Shown here: positions 15,443 to 24,679 of the stretch, in pieces | Position numbering within the stretch: position 1 is the stretch's first letter | How the letters are laid out: each line of letters starts with the position of its first letter | Source: Deltaproteobacteria bacterium | GTDB lineage: Bacteria; Desulfobacterota; Desulfobacteria; Desulfobacterales; SpSt-501 | Assembly: GCA_016219005.1 (NCBI GenBank) | Contig: JACRCN010000095.1 | Location: forward strand, 1 to 60,249 | Direction: 5' to 3' | Length of the DNA: 60,249 nucleotides | Notes under the pieces: generated by a model | What the model saw: the letters and a program-made list of their open reading frames with translations, nothing else | The model's database searches: none | Told to the model about the DNA's origin: nothing | Translations under genes and position numbers: made by a program

Positions 15443-17346
15443 TAAAGCGACTCGGCTCCGACGCGATCCCCTTCCTCCTCCAGCCACCGCCTGCGGTCCT
15501 TGACCCGCTTCTTGGACAGCAGCATGTCCATGACTTCGCCGCTACCGTCGTTCTGGGGGAGGGTCAGCCGGACCAAGCGGCGCGTCTCGGGGTGCATGGT
15601 GGTTTCCCGCAGCTGCAAGGGGTTCATCTCGCCGAGACCCTTGAAGCGCTGGACGTTGATTTTGCCTTTTTTGCCGTCCTCGCTCAAGCGTTTCAGAATC
15701 GCGTTCTTCTCCGGCTCGTCCAGGGCATAGAAGACCCTGGGCCCCTGGTCGATCCGGTAAAGCGGCGGCATGGCCACGCAAATTTTTCCGGCCTCCACCA
15801 GCGGCCGGAAATGCCTGAGAAACAGGCCGCACAGAAGGGTTGCGATGTGCAACCCGTCCGAGTCGGCATCGGCCAGGATGATGTTCTTGCCGTAGCGCAG
15901 CCCCGCAAGATCGCTCGACCCCGGGTCCACGCCGATCGCGACCGCGATGTCGTGGATTTCCCTGGACCGCAGGATCGAGTTCGCGTCCTCCTCCCAGGCG
16001 TTGAGGATCTTGCCTCGCAGGGGCAGTACCGCCTGGGTGTTCTTGTCCCGGGCCTGCTTGGCGGAGCCTCCGGCCGAATCTCCTTCCACCAGGAAAAGCT
16101 CGCTTTCCTCCGGGTTCTGCGAGATGCAGTCCGTGAGTTTTCCGGGAAGCGCGGGGCCGGCCCCGGTTTTGCGCCGGACGACCTTGGCCGCCTCCTTCAG
16201 ACGGCGGCGGGCGTTTTCGATGGCCATCTCGCAGAGCTTCTGCGCCGCCTCCGGGTTCTGGGTGAGCCAGTGCGAAAACGCGTCCTGCACGACGCTCGCG
16301 ATGAAGCCCGTGCACTGCCGCGAGGAAAGCCGCTCCTTGGTCTGCCCGGAGAACGCCAGGTCCGCCAGCTTGGCCGAGAGGATGTAGCTGCAACGCTCCC
16401 AGACGTCCTCGGGGGTGAGCTTCACCCCCCGCGGTATGAAGCCCCGGAACTCGCCGAAATCGCGCAGCGCGGCCAGAAGTCCCGCCCGGAACCCCGCTAC
16501 GTGGCTCCCGCCCTGAGGGGTGGGGATCAGGTTCGCATAGCTTTCGGCGATGCCGTCCCCGTCCTCGGGCAGCCAGATGACCGCCCAGCTCACGGATTCG
16601 TCCTGGCCTTCCAGGTGACCGACAAACGGTTCCACGGGGATGCGTGCGAAATCCCTGACGCTCTCCGCCAGGTAGTCCTTCAAACCGTCCTCGAAATACC
16701 AGCTGTCGGTTTGGCCGGTGCCTTCATCGAAAAATGTGACCGTAAGCCTGGGGCAGAGCACCGCCTTGGCGCGCAGCGTGTGCCGCAGCCGGCTCACTGA
16801 AAATTTCAATGTTTCAAAATATCGGGCATCCGGCCAGAACCGGACCGTTGTGCCCGTGTCGGACTTCTTGGCTTTGCCGATCGTTTTAAGCTCGGAGGCC
16901 TTCTTCCCGGACTTGAAAACCATCTGGTAGATGAGGCCGTTTCGGCGGATCTCGACATCGAGCCGGGTCGAAAGTGCATTGACCACCGAGACCCCGACCC
17001 CGTGCAGGCCCCCGGAGAACTGGTAATTCTTGTGCCCGAATTTCGCGCCGGCATGCAACCGGGTCAGGATGACCTCGACCCCGGACACCTTTTCCTCGGG
17101 GTGCTGGTCCACGGGCATCCCACGGCCGTTGTCGATGATCTGGATGGAGCCGTCCTTGAAATGGGTGACCTCGATGCGGGTGGCGAAGCCGGCAATAGCC
17201 TCGTCCACGGCATTGTCAATAACCTCCTGGGCCAGGTGGTTCGGCCGGGTGGTGTCGGTGTACATGCCGGGTCGCCGCTTGACGGGCTCGAGGCCTCGCA
17301 ACACCTCGAGGTCGGCGGCATTGTAATGATTTGCACCGTTTCTCAT
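15442..17346 (-). CDS. parE: DNA topoisomerase IV subunit B
   Basis: 634 aa. The GHKL ATPase domain shows EVIDNAVDEAIAG, IIDNGRGMPVD and FSGGLHGVGVSVVNAL. The TOPRIM domain has FLVEGDSAGGSAKQARD and ILADADSDGLHIATL with the metal-binding acidic residues, and the C-terminus contains QRFKGLGEMNP. The length matches ParE (about 630 aa) rather than GyrB (about 800 aa). It supplies ATP-driven strand passage to ParC. It is first gene of the parE-parC unit; the ribosome binding site is weak. Confidence 0.95.
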   Translation of the reverse strand: MRNGANHYNAADLEVLRGLEPVKRRPGMYTDTTRPNHLAQEVIDNAVDEAIAGFATRIEVTHFKDGSIQIIDNGRGMPVDQHPEEKVSGVEVILTRLHAGAKFGHKNYQFSGGLHGVGVSVVNALSTRLDVEIRRNGLIYQMVFKSGKKASELKTIGKAKKSDTGTTVRFWPDARYFETLKFSVSRLRHTLRAKAVLCPRLTVTFFDEGTGQTDSWYFEDGLKDYLAESVRDFARIPVEPFVGHLEGQDESVSWAVIWLPEDGDGIAESYANLIPTPQGGSHVAGFRAGLLAALRDFGEFRGFIPRGVKLTPEDVWERCSYILSAKLADLAFSGQTKERLSSRQCTGFIASVVQDAFSHWLTQNPEAAQKLCEMAIENARRRLKEAAKVVRRKTGAGPALPGKLTDCISQNPEESELFLVEGDSAGGSAKQARDKNTQAVLPLRGKILNAWEEDANSILRSREIHDIAVAIGVDPGSSDLAGLRYGKNIILADADSDGLHIATLLCGLFLRHFRPLVEAGKICVAMPPLYRIDQGPRVFYALDEPEKNAILKRLSEDGKKGKINVQRFKGLGEMNPLQLRETTMHPETRRLVRLTLPQNDGSGEVMDMLLSKKRVKDRRRWLEEEGDRVGAESL

Positions 17347-17496
17347 TTCTTAGCCTGTCTTATCAACATATTGAGGTATCAGATAAATTGGAAGCTGCTA
17401 ATAGTGCAAGACTTTATCAGGAATGAGAGAAAAATGCCAGCCGGATTGCATCGGATTCTCGATGGCGAGACACCCCGGCCCAATCTTAAAGTATTG

Positions 17497-18963
17497 TCAC
17501 AGGGACCCTGATACAATCGAACCCAGGATTTCGACCGCCTCTTTGATCTTGTGACTGAAGGGGGCTGCGCAACCGATTTGGATATAATTGGTAAAGATCT
17601 TCGAATTCGAACAAACCACACCGGGAATAATCGCGATATTCCGATCGAAAGCCGCTTGATAGACCGCCAATCCGTCGACGGCCGGAGGCAGCTGGATCCA
17701 GAGCAGGGATCCCCCCTGGGGAACGGCCAACCGGGTCTGGGTCGGAAAATGTTTCTGGATTTCGAGGGCTGTCCTGAAAAGCTGTTTCTTTAAGGCGGTT
17801 CTCAAGACCCGCAGATGCCGCTCGTAAGCGCCGCTTTCCAGAAATCGGGATACGAGGTATTGGTCCAGGGTGGACGTGGAAATCGTAATCCCGGCTTTCA
17901 AGCGTTTAATTTTGGGACTGAAACGGCTGCCCGGAATGGTCCAACCCAGGCGCAACCCCGGTGCCAGGGTTTTTGAAAAGGACGAGCAGGTCAGCACCAG
18001 GTTGTCGCGGTCATACGCCTTGAGCGGCTTCGGGCGCTGTTCGCCGAAATAAAGCGGGCTGCTGATATTATCTTCAATGACCGGGACCCCGTGCGCGCTC
18101 AGCAATTCCATCAGGGCCTGCTTTTTCCCTTCGGGCATCAGCGCCCCGAGAGGGTTGTGAAAGTTGGGCATGAACAGACAGGCTCGAATCGTGCTTGTGC
18201 TCAGACTTTTTTCAAGCTCCTCGAGATCAACCCCTTCCCGCGGGTCGGTGGCGATCTCCACGACGAGCAGGCCGAGTTCCTTGAGCAGTTGCAGAAAACT
18301 GAAGTTGGTCGGTGCCTCGATGGCAACGGTATCTCCCGGCTGGGTGACGGCCAGGAGCGAGAGCGCGACCGCTTCCATGCAGCCGTTGGTGATAATGATG
18401 TCTTCGGGTGCAATGCCCTCCAGCACCCCTACGGTTCGCAGCGCGATCTGCCGTCTCAGTTCAGGAAAGCCTTCCGAGGGCGAATAGGTCAGCAGGGTCC
18501 GCATCTCGCTGTGGCTTAGGGACTTCAGGATGCGGGCGAGGGGCTTGACGGGCAATAGGGCCGGATCCATGGCGGTGTTGCCGAGGGGGACAAACCGGGG
18601 ATTGCTGATAGCCTCGACCACGGAGTTGATCGCAGGCGCCAGGCTGACGCGCTGGGGGGCGGATGATTTCTTGCTGAAAACCGGGGCCTCCAGTTTTTGC
18701 AGCGAAACGGGGCGAACGTAATAGCCGGACTTTGGACGGGCTTCGACCACACCCGTGTTTTCGAGCTCCACGTAGGCCTGATAGACCGTCGAGATGCTCA
18801 AGCTCGTCTGCTGGTGAAGCCGGCGGATGGAGGGTAGTTTCTCGCCCGGCTGATAAATCCCGCCTGTTATCCTGCGCTCGATCTCGCCGGCCAGCTTCCG
18901 GTAGCGAAAAGCCTCCCGTGATGTGAAAGGCGGCCGTTCATTTCTGCTCTTGTCCCCGGGCAT
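17497..18963 (-). CDS. MocR/PdxR-type PLP-dependent transcription regulator
   Basis: 488 aa from the ATG at 18963, with GGAGGG upstream. A GntR winged helix (about 15-85; KLPSIRRLHQQTSLSISTVY) is linked to a full fold-type I aminotransferase domain (about 125-485) that keeps the PLP lysine in SSFSKTLAPGLRLGW. Such proteins use the aminotransferase part as a PLP sensor. It is divergent from pdxS-pdxT across a 136-bp gap, the standard arrangement for PdxR, the activator of pdxST, so that role is the best inference. The protein ends 150 nt upstream of the parE start on the same strand. Confidence 0.9.
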   Translation of the reverse strand: MPGDKSRNERPPFTSREAFRYRKLAGEIERRITGGIYQPGEKLPSIRRLHQQTSLSISTVYQAYVELENTGVVEARPKSGYYVRPVSLQKLEAPVFSKKSSAPQRVSLAPAINSVVEAISNPRFVPLGNTAMDPALLPVKPLARILKSLSHSEMRTLLTYSPSEGFPELRRQIALRTVGVLEGIAPEDIIITNGCMEAVALSLLAVTQPGDTVAIEAPTNFSFLQLLKELGLLVVEIATDPREGVDLEELEKSLSTSTIRACLFMPNFHNPLGALMPEGKKQALMELLSAHGVPVIEDNISSPLYFGEQRPKPLKAYDRDNLVLTCSSFSKTLAPGLRLGWTIPGSRFSPKIKRLKAGITISTSTLDQYLVSRFLESGAYERHLRVLRTALKKQLFRTALEIQKHFPTQTRLAVPQGGSLLWIQLPPAVDGLAVYQAAFDRNIAIIPGVVCSNSKIFTNYIQIGCAAPFSHKIKEAVEILGSIVSGSL

Positions 18964-18989
18964 CCGAGTTGTCCCTCCGGCACCTGCCA

Positions 18990-19026
18990 ATCTGTTATGC
19001 CATTTTTTATAAAAATCTGTATCTGT
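18990..19026. promoter_or_regulatory. Candidate PdxR operator repeats
   Basis: ATCTGT occurs three times in direct orientation within the divergent gap: 18990-18995, 19015-19020 and 19021-19026, the last two adjoining. MocR regulators bind direct repeats, so these are the likeliest sites. The surrounding AT-rich run (TTTTTTATAAAAATC) may contain the -10/-35 elements of one or both genes, but no clean hexamers can be assigned. Confidence 0.4.
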
Positions 19027-19099
19027 TTTTTAATTATCACATCCGCTAAGAAAGGCCAAACGACATCAATTTGAACTTCTGAACTTGGGAGGGAACGCC

Positions 19100-20008
19100 A
19101 TGGACAAGCCGCGGCGCAAGGAGGCGCAGAGATCCGCCAGCTTCACGGTGAAAAGCGGGTTGGCGCAAATGCTTAAGGGAGGCGTCATCATGGACGTGGT
19201 GTCGCCCGAACATGCCGTTATCGCGGAAGAAGCCGGGGCCTGCGCCGTGATGGCGCTCGAGCGGGTGCCGTCCGATATCCGGGCTCAGGGCGGAGTGGCG
19301 CGCATGTCCGATCCCGGCCTGATACGGGAGATCATGTCCTGCGTCAGCATCCCGGTCATGGCCAAATGCCGCATCGGCCACTTCGTGGAGGCCCAGATCC
19401 TGGAGTCCATCGGGGTGGACTATGTCGATGAGAGCGAAGTCCTCACTCCGGCAGATGAAGACCACCACATCTATAAACACGGCTTTGGCGTGCCGTTTGT
19501 GTGCGGGTGCCGCAACCTGGGCGAGGCGCTGCGCCGTATCGGCGAGGGGGCGGCCATGATCCGCACTAAGGGCGAGGCCGGAACCGGCGATGTGGTCGAA
19601 GCCGTGCGCCACGCACGCGCCGTGCTGGGCGAGATCCGACTCCTGCAGGCCAAGCCCGATGAAGAGTTGATGGCCTACGCCAAAAACATCGGCGCACCCT
19701 ACGAGCTGGTGCGGCAGACCAAGGAACTGGGCCGTCTGCCGGTGGTCAATTTCGCCGCCGGCGGCCTTGCCACCCCGGCGGATGCCGCGTTGATGATGCA
19801 GCTTGGCGTGGACGGTGTTTTCGTGGGATCGGGGATATTCAAGAGCAGTGATCCCGCCAAAAGGGCGAAAGCCATTGTGCAGGCCACCACGCAGTACCGG
19901 AACCCCGGCATCCTGGCCGAATTGAGCGCCAACCTGGGCGCGCCCATGCCAGGCATCAGCGCCGCCGGTTTGCCTGAAGGTGAGCGGCTGGCGGGCCGGG
20001 GCTGGTAG
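19100..20008 (+). CDS. pdxS: Pyridoxal 5'-phosphate synthase subunit PdxS
   Basis: 302 aa from the ATG at 19100 (GGGAGGG upstream; a TTG 15 nt earlier is not needed). It is an almost textbook PdxS barrel: [51 protein letters not shown] and [10 protein letters not shown]. It condenses ribose 5-phosphate, glyceraldehyde 3-phosphate and ammonia from PdxT into PLP, in a dodecamer of the DXP-independent pathway. It is followed by pdxT with a 31-nt gap. Confidence 0.98.
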   Translation: MDKPRRKEAQRSASFTVKSGLAQMLKGGVIMDVVSPEHAVIAEEAGACAVMALERVPSDIRAQGGVARMSDPGLIREIMSCVSIPVMAKCRIGHFVEAQILESIGVDYVDESEVLTPADEDHHIYKHGFGVPFVCGCRNLGEALRRIGEGAAMIRTKGEAGTGDVVEAVRHARAVLGEIRLLQAKPDEELMAYAKNIGAPYELVRQTKELGRLPVVNFAAGGLATPADAALMMQLGVDGVFVGSGIFKSSDPAKRAKAIVQATTQYRNPGILAELSANLGAPMPGISAAGLPEGERLAGRGW

Positions 20009-20039
20009 CCGGAGCACGCGCACCGGGAATGGGGGGGAG

Positions 20040-20615
20040 TTGAGAATCGGGGTATTGGCGCTGCAGGGAGCCTTCATCGAGCACATCCACAAGCTGAGGG
20101 AGCTCGGCATCCCGGCCGTCGAGGTGCGCCTGCCGCAGGACATGCCGGGACTCGACGGCTTGATCATGCCGGGCGGTGAAAGCACCACCATCGGCAAACT
20201 GATGGTGGCCTATGGCCTGATGGATCCCATCCGCAGCTTCGCCGTCCAGAATGCGGTCTGGGGCACCTGCGCCGGGATGATCTTGATGGCCAAGGAGGTC
20301 GGACGGGAACAGCCCGTCTTAGGGCTCATGGACATCGCGGTGGAGCGCAACGCCTTCGGACGGCAGATAGACAGTTTTGAGGCGAGCCTGCAGGTGGAAG
20401 TCCTGAAAGAGGGACGGACCAAACCATTTCCGGCGATTTTCATTCGAGCGCCCCGCCTGGTTGAAGCCCGGCCGCCCGCGCAGGTGATCGCCCGTCTGGC
20501 AGACGGCACGGCCGTTGCCGCGCGCGCGGGCCGGCTGCTGGTCACCTCTTTTCACCCGGAGCTGTCCCGCGATCTCCGGTTTCACGAATATTTTCTTGAG
20601 ATGGTTCAATCGTAA
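20040..20615 (+). CDS. pdxT: Glutaminase subunit PdxT of PLP synthase
   Basis: 191 aa if begun at the TTG at 20040 (M-RIGVLALQGAF), which matches the family's usual start; a G-rich tract precedes it. Class I glutamine amidotransferase: nucleophile Cys in GTCAGM (about 80), GGESTT substrate loop, and the HPE dyad in SFHPELS near the C-terminus. It feeds ammonia to PdxS. Last gene of the operon; a strong terminator follows directly. Confidence 0.96.
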   Translation: MRIGVLALQGAFIEHIHKLRELGIPAVEVRLPQDMPGLDGLIMPGGESTTIGKLMVAYGLMDPIRSFAVQNAVWGTCAGMILMAKEVGREQPVLGLMDIAVERNAFGRQIDSFEASLQVEVLKEGRTKPFPAIFIRAPRLVEARPPAQVIARLADGTAVAARAGRLLVTSFHPELSRDLRFHEYFLEMVQS

Positions 20616-20620
20616 AAAAA

Positions 20621-20667
20621 ACAAAGAGGCGCTCCTCGCTATCGGGGAGCGCCTCTTTGTTTTTTTT
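20621..20667. terminator. Strong bidirectional terminator after pdxT and dsrP
   Basis: ACAAAGAGGCGCTCC (20621-20635) and its exact complement at 20646-20660, with A-rich sequence on the left and a T-run on the right, so it works on both strands between the convergent pdxT and dsrP. Confidence 0.9.
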
Positions 20668-20670
20668 GAT

Positions 20671-20694
20671 ATAAAAGGGCGTAAGCCCTTTTAT
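20671..20694. terminator. Second hairpin overlapping the dsrP stop codon
   Basis: ATAAAAGGGC, 4-nt loop, GCCCTTTTAT: a perfect 10-bp stem that includes the dsrP TAA (20693-20691). Confidence 0.6.
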
Positions 20695-21848
20695 GCTCGC
20701 ACTTCTTCTTTAACCGACACCGCGATCTTGAAAAGTATGGTCAACACAAAGAAGCCCAGGGCGTAGACGCCTATAGTGATCATTCCCTCCAACAGGGTCG
20801 GGATGTACTCGTTCACCTCGTGCAACGGGTTCGGCACGAAGCCGCCGGAGATCATTCCCAGGCCCTTGTCGATCCAGCATCCGAAGAAGACGCAGATGCA
20901 GCCCACGATGAGCGTCAGCTCGTTCTTGCGGGTGATCGGGTTCACGAGCAGGATGATCCCGGCGACCATGAGTGCCATCGAGGTCCACATCCACGGCACG
21001 TAGGCGCCTTTGCCCTGCAGCCCCACGAACAGGTAGAGGAGGTGATCCACGTGCTCGGGGATCTGGCTGTAGAAGGCCACGAACACCTCGCACAGCAGGA
21101 AGAAAACATTGATGCAGATGGCGTAGGCCACGGTCACGGCAAGCGACTGGATTTGCTTCCAGCCCGGGTCGAAGTTGGTGACGCGACGGATGACCAGGCA
21201 CAGCAGGATCAGGAGCGCCGGCCCCGAGGCAAAGGCCGACGACAGAAAACGCGGGGCCAGGATGGCGGTCAGCCAGAAGCCCCGGCCGGGCAGGCCGCAA
21301 TACAGGTAGGCGGTGACGGTGTGGATGCTGACCGCCCAGGGGATCGAAATGTAGATGAGCGGCTTGAGCCAGTTCTGGTAGTGCACGCCGTTTCGCTCCG
21401 CCTCGAGCACGTTCCATCCGATGACCAGGTTCAGGAACAGATACCCGTTCAGCACGATGGTGTCCCAGAACAGCACCGAGTTAGGAGACGGATAGAGCAG
21501 CACGTTCATTACCCGCATCGGCTGGCCGAGGTCGACCAGGATGAAGGTGATGCACATGACCACCGAGGCGATGGCCAGGAACTCGCCCAGGATCGTCACC
21601 TTGCCGTAGGCCTTGTAGTCGTGCAGATAGTAGGGCAGCACCACCATGACGCCCCCGGCGGCCACGCCGACCAGGAAGGTGAAATTGGCGATGTAAAAGC
21701 CCCAGGACACGTCCCGGCTCATGCCGGTGATGCCCAGGCCGAAATCCAGCTGCTTCAGGTAGACCAGAAAACCGACCCCGGCGATACCGAGAAGCAGCGC
21801 CATCCATCCGTAATATCTCTTAGATCCTTTAACGGCTAGCTCGAGCAT
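20691..21848 (-). CDS. dsrP: DsrP, NrfD-type quinone-interacting membrane subunit
   Basis: 385 aa with about ten transmembrane helices, characteristic of the NrfD/PsrC family (MSRDVSWGFYIANFTFLVGV; RFLSSAFASGPALLILL). It contains no cofactor motif. In the DsrMKJOP complex it is thought to exchange electrons between menaquinone and the periplasmic iron-sulfur subunit DsrO. It is the last gene of the operon, 8 nt after dsrO. Confidence 0.95.
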   Translation of the reverse strand: MLELAVKGSKRYYGWMALLLGIAGVGFLVYLKQLDFGLGITGMSRDVSWGFYIANFTFLVGVAAGGVMVVLPYYLHDYKAYGKVTILGEFLAIASVVMCITFILVDLGQPMRVMNVLLYPSPNSVLFWDTIVLNGYLFLNLVIGWNVLEAERNGVHYQNWLKPLIYISIPWAVSIHTVTAYLYCGLPGRGFWLTAILAPRFLSSAFASGPALLILLCLVIRRVTNFDPGWKQIQSLAVTVAYAICINVFFLLCEVFVAFYSQIPEHVDHLLYLFVGLQGKGAYVPWMWTSMALMVAGIILLVNPITRKNELTLIVGCICVFFGCWIDKGLGMISGGFVPNPLHEVNEYIPTLLEGMITIGVYALGFFVLTILFKIAVSVKEEVRA

Positions 21849-21856
21849 GCGTCACC

Positions 21857-22648
21857 TCACACGATGTAATAAACAGCCGGCTCGGTCCCCAGGTTGACTT
21901 TGCGCCGAATGGTGTAGTGGGTTTTGATGAGCTCGCGCACCTTGGATTTCTCATCGAAGAGGTCGCCGAACGTCAGCTTGCCCTCCGACGCCTCGACGCA
22001 GGCCGGCATCTTGCCCTCGGCCAGACGCTCGACGCAGAAGCTGCACTTCTCGACCACTCCCTTCATGCGCGTGGGGAACTGCTTGTTGGTGTATTTGAGC
22101 GCGGGGCGCGGGTCCCGGTAGTTGAAGCTGCGGGCCCCGAAGGGGCAGGCCGCCATGCAGAAGCGGCAGCCGATGCAGCGGTGGAAGTCCATCATGACGA
22201 TGCCGTCCTCGGGCCGCTTGAAGGTGGCCTTGGTGGGGCAGGCGCGCACGCAGGGCGGGTTCTCACAGTGGTTGCAGAGAACCAGGAAGGGCCGGTGCTG
22301 CACTTCCTCGGCGACGAACCGCCGGGAAACGGTCCCCGTGAAGGCGTGCTCGTAGTGGGTTGCCCACAGCCACTTGATCTCCCAACGCTTCTCGTCCCAG
22401 TGCGGGACGTTGTGGATCTTGTGGCAGGCTTCGACCAGGGGCTCGACGTCCTTCTCGGACTTGAACTTGGGGGTGTCGATCACCATGGCCCACTGCTTGG
22501 CCGTCAGGGCCTCCTTGCTCGGCCCGATCTGGGGGGCGGCCGCCGGTTCGTGCGCCTCCTTGGCCAGCGCGTTGAAGACCGGCGGGGCCGACAGCGCTGC
22601 GGCGGAAAGCCCCAAAAGCTGTAGCACACGACGTCTGCTGGTATCCAT
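21857..22648 (-). CDS. dsrO: DsrO, periplasmic ferredoxin-like iron-sulfur subunit
   Basis: 263 aa. The ATG at 22648 overlaps the dsrJ stop (TGATG) and has AAGGAG upstream. A Tat signal ([16 protein letters not shown], residues 4-19) directs the folded protein to the periplasm. Cys clusters for [4Fe-4S] centres are [29 protein letters not shown] and CSFCVERL with a later Cys. It is homologous to NrfC/HybA-type electron-transfer subunits and pairs with DsrP. Confidence 0.95.
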   Translation of the reverse strand: MDTSRRRVLQLLGLSAAALSAPPVFNALAKEAHEPAAAPQIGPSKEALTAKQWAMVIDTPKFKSEKDVEPLVEACHKIHNVPHWDEKRWEIKWLWATHYEHAFTGTVSRRFVAEEVQHRPFLVLCNHCENPPCVRACPTKATFKRPEDGIVMMDFHRCIGCRFCMAACPFGARSFNYRDPRPALKYTNKQFPTRMKGVVEKCSFCVERLAEGKMPACVEASEGKLTFGDLFDEKSKVRELIKTHYTIRRKVNLGTEPAVYYIV

Positions 22649-23037
22649 CACGAATTCTCCTTCGGGTTGTCTATGTGGCAGTCCCAACAATACGGCCGCA
22701 CCGATGCGTAGTTGTGGCACTTGTCGCAGAAGTCCGCCTTGTTGGAATGACAGTCGAGGCAGGTGTTCGAAAGGCTCATCACGAACTGCTTGCCCTTGGG
22801 GTTCGTGTAGATCCGGTCGGCTTCGCGCACCACCGACTCGCGCCAGAGGTCGAGCAGCTGCATGTGCTCGGAGCGCATGTAATCCTTGGAGAGCACGCAC
22901 TCCTTGGCCGCCTTGGCCTGCTCGGTGAGCTTGACCTCGGGCGGGGGAACCGCCCTGCCCCGGTTGTACCAGAAGGGGAACAAGACGATTATGAGAAAGA
23001 TGACCAATCCGGTGACAATCAGTTTCTTGTCATTCAT
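22648..23037 (-). CDS. dsrJ: DsrJ, triheme cytochrome c
   Basis: 129 aa. One N-terminal membrane helix (about 6-22, [17 protein letters not shown]) anchors a periplasmic domain with exactly three c-heme motifs: CLDCH, CDKCH and CWDCH. In characterised DsrJ proteins the three hemes have different axial ligands, one thought to be His/Cys. The start overlaps the 3' end of dsrK by 8 nt, and its stop overlaps the dsrO start, so the genes are translationally coupled. Confidence 0.96.
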   Translation of the reverse strand: MNDKKLIVTGLVIFLIIVLFPFWYNRGRAVPPPEVKLTEQAKAAKECVLSKDYMRSEHMQLLDLWRESVVREADRIYTNPKGKQFVMSLSNTCLDCHSNKADFCDKCHNYASVRPYCWDCHIDNPKENS

Positions 23038-24676
23038 CGGTTTCGCCCTCCGCTTGCGCCTTGAGTTCTTCGAGATCGTCGCCCCGCAGGTTGGTGGCCC
23101 GATCGTTCTGGCCGGGCAGGTTCAGGGCGTTGGCCACCAGCTCGTGGGTGCCCGCGACCTGAACCCCGGGCAGCCAGTAGTCCATGAGCGCGGGCAGTGC
23201 CGCCCGGTCGATGGCGCAGATGCAGGCCAGCATGTTGACCCCGTGGGCGTCGCGCACGTGCTTGACGGCGTTGGCCCGCGGCATGCCGCCGCTCATGCGC
23301 AGCTCCATGTTCTCGCCGGCGTTCAGGCCCGCCCCGCTGCCGCAGCAGAAGGTCTGCTCGCGGATGGTGCTGGCCGGCATGTCGTAAAAGTGGTTGCAGA
23401 CGTTCTGGATCACGTAGCGCGGTTCGTCGAAGAACCCCATGCCGCGCGAGGGGTTGCAGGAGTCGTGGTAGGTCACCTTCAGGTAGTCGTTGCGGGCGGG
23501 GGTCAGATCGAGCTTCCGGTTGCGGATCAGGTCGGCGGTAAACTCGACGATGTGCACCATCTTGGTGGAGCGGGCCTGCTCGAAGCGGGTCCCGGTGATC
23601 GGGTTGACCGGCACATCCAGGAAATCGGCCGGCCCGTTCATGGTGTCCATGTACTGGTTGATCACCCGCCACATGTGGCCGCACTCACCCCCGAGGATCC
23701 ACTTGACGCCCAGGCGCTTGGCCTCGGCATACATCTTGGCGTTCAGCCGCTTCATGGTCTCGTGGGAGGTGAAGAAGCCGAAGTTGCCGCCTTCTGAGGC
23801 GTAGGTGCTCCAGGTGACCTCCAGGCCGTACTTTTCCTTCAGGTAGTGGAAGAGCATGAGGTAGCCCATGGCGGTGTAAGTGCCCGGGTCGGCAAAAACG
23901 TCGCCGGAGGGGGTGATGAACAGGATGTCGGCCCCCTTCTTCATGTATTCGGGCTTCACCCGCACGCCGGTGCGCTCCTCGATGTCGTCGACAAAGAAGT
24001 CGAGCATGTCCTTGAAGGCGTGGGGCTGGATGCCGAGGTGGTTGCCGTTCATGTAGCAGTTGGAAACCGGGGTCGCGATCCAGTCGATGTTCAGGCCCAC
24101 CAGGTTGAGCAGCTCCCGGCCCATCATGGTGATCTCGGCCGTATCGATGCCGTAGGGGCAGAACAGCGAGCAGCGCCGGCACTCCGAGCACTGGAACAGG
24201 TAGTACCACCACTCCTTCAGGACGTCGAGGGTGAGGGGCCGGGCGCCGTTGGCCTTGCCGAGCAGCTTGCCCATGCGGGTGAAGTCGTTGCGGTAGACCG
24301 AGCGCAAGAGCTCCGCCCGCAGGACCGGCATGTTCTTGGGGTCGCCCGTCCCGATGAAATAATGGCACTTGTCGGCGCAGGCGCCGCAGCGCACGCAGAT
24401 GTCCATGAACACCTTGAAGGAGCGGAAACGTTCCAGGCGCTCCTTGAACCCGTCGTGGATGATCTGCTGCCAGTTCTCCGGCAACTTCCAGTCCGGCTCG
24501 GTGGGGTTCCACGGCCGCGCGTTGGGGAACCCCAGGTTAGCGACACTCTTGGGGTTGGAAGCGTAGCAGTACATCCCCTTGCGGATGTCGATGGGGGTGT
24601 CCATCCAGTCGGTCTGCGGCGGCTGGTAGCCGATCCTGTCTATCAGTTCTTTGGGTTTGAGCAGTTTGTCAGCCAT
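23030..24676 (-). CDS. dsrK: DsrK, HdrD-like catalytic iron-sulfur subunit
   Basis: 548 aa. Two [4Fe-4S] ferredoxin motifs (CVRCGACADKC and CSECRRCSLFCPYG) are followed by the CCG domain of heterodisulfide reductases, with SCNPSRGMG and CCGSGAGLNAGENME, which binds a special [4Fe-4S] centre. DsrK is cytoplasmic, held by DsrM, and is the proposed reductant of the DsrC trisulfide made by sulfite reductase. It begins 3 nt after dsrM. Confidence 0.97.
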   Translation of the reverse strand: MADKLLKPKELIDRIGYQPPQTDWMDTPIDIRKGMYCYASNPKSVANLGFPNARPWNPTEPDWKLPENWQQIIHDGFKERLERFRSFKVFMDICVRCGACADKCHYFIGTGDPKNMPVLRAELLRSVYRNDFTRMGKLLGKANGARPLTLDVLKEWWYYLFQCSECRRCSLFCPYGIDTAEITMMGRELLNLVGLNIDWIATPVSNCYMNGNHLGIQPHAFKDMLDFFVDDIEERTGVRVKPEYMKKGADILFITPSGDVFADPGTYTAMGYLMLFHYLKEKYGLEVTWSTYASEGGNFGFFTSHETMKRLNAKMYAEAKRLGVKWILGGECGHMWRVINQYMDTMNGPADFLDVPVNPITGTRFEQARSTKMVHIVEFTADLIRNRKLDLTPARNDYLKVTYHDSCNPSRGMGFFDEPRYVIQNVCNHFYDMPASTIREQTFCCGSGAGLNAGENMELRMSGGMPRANAVKHVRDAHGVNMLACICAIDRAALPALMDYWLPGVQVAGTHELVANALNLPGQNDRATNLRGDDLEELKAQAEGETDE

Positions 24677-24679
24677 GAC

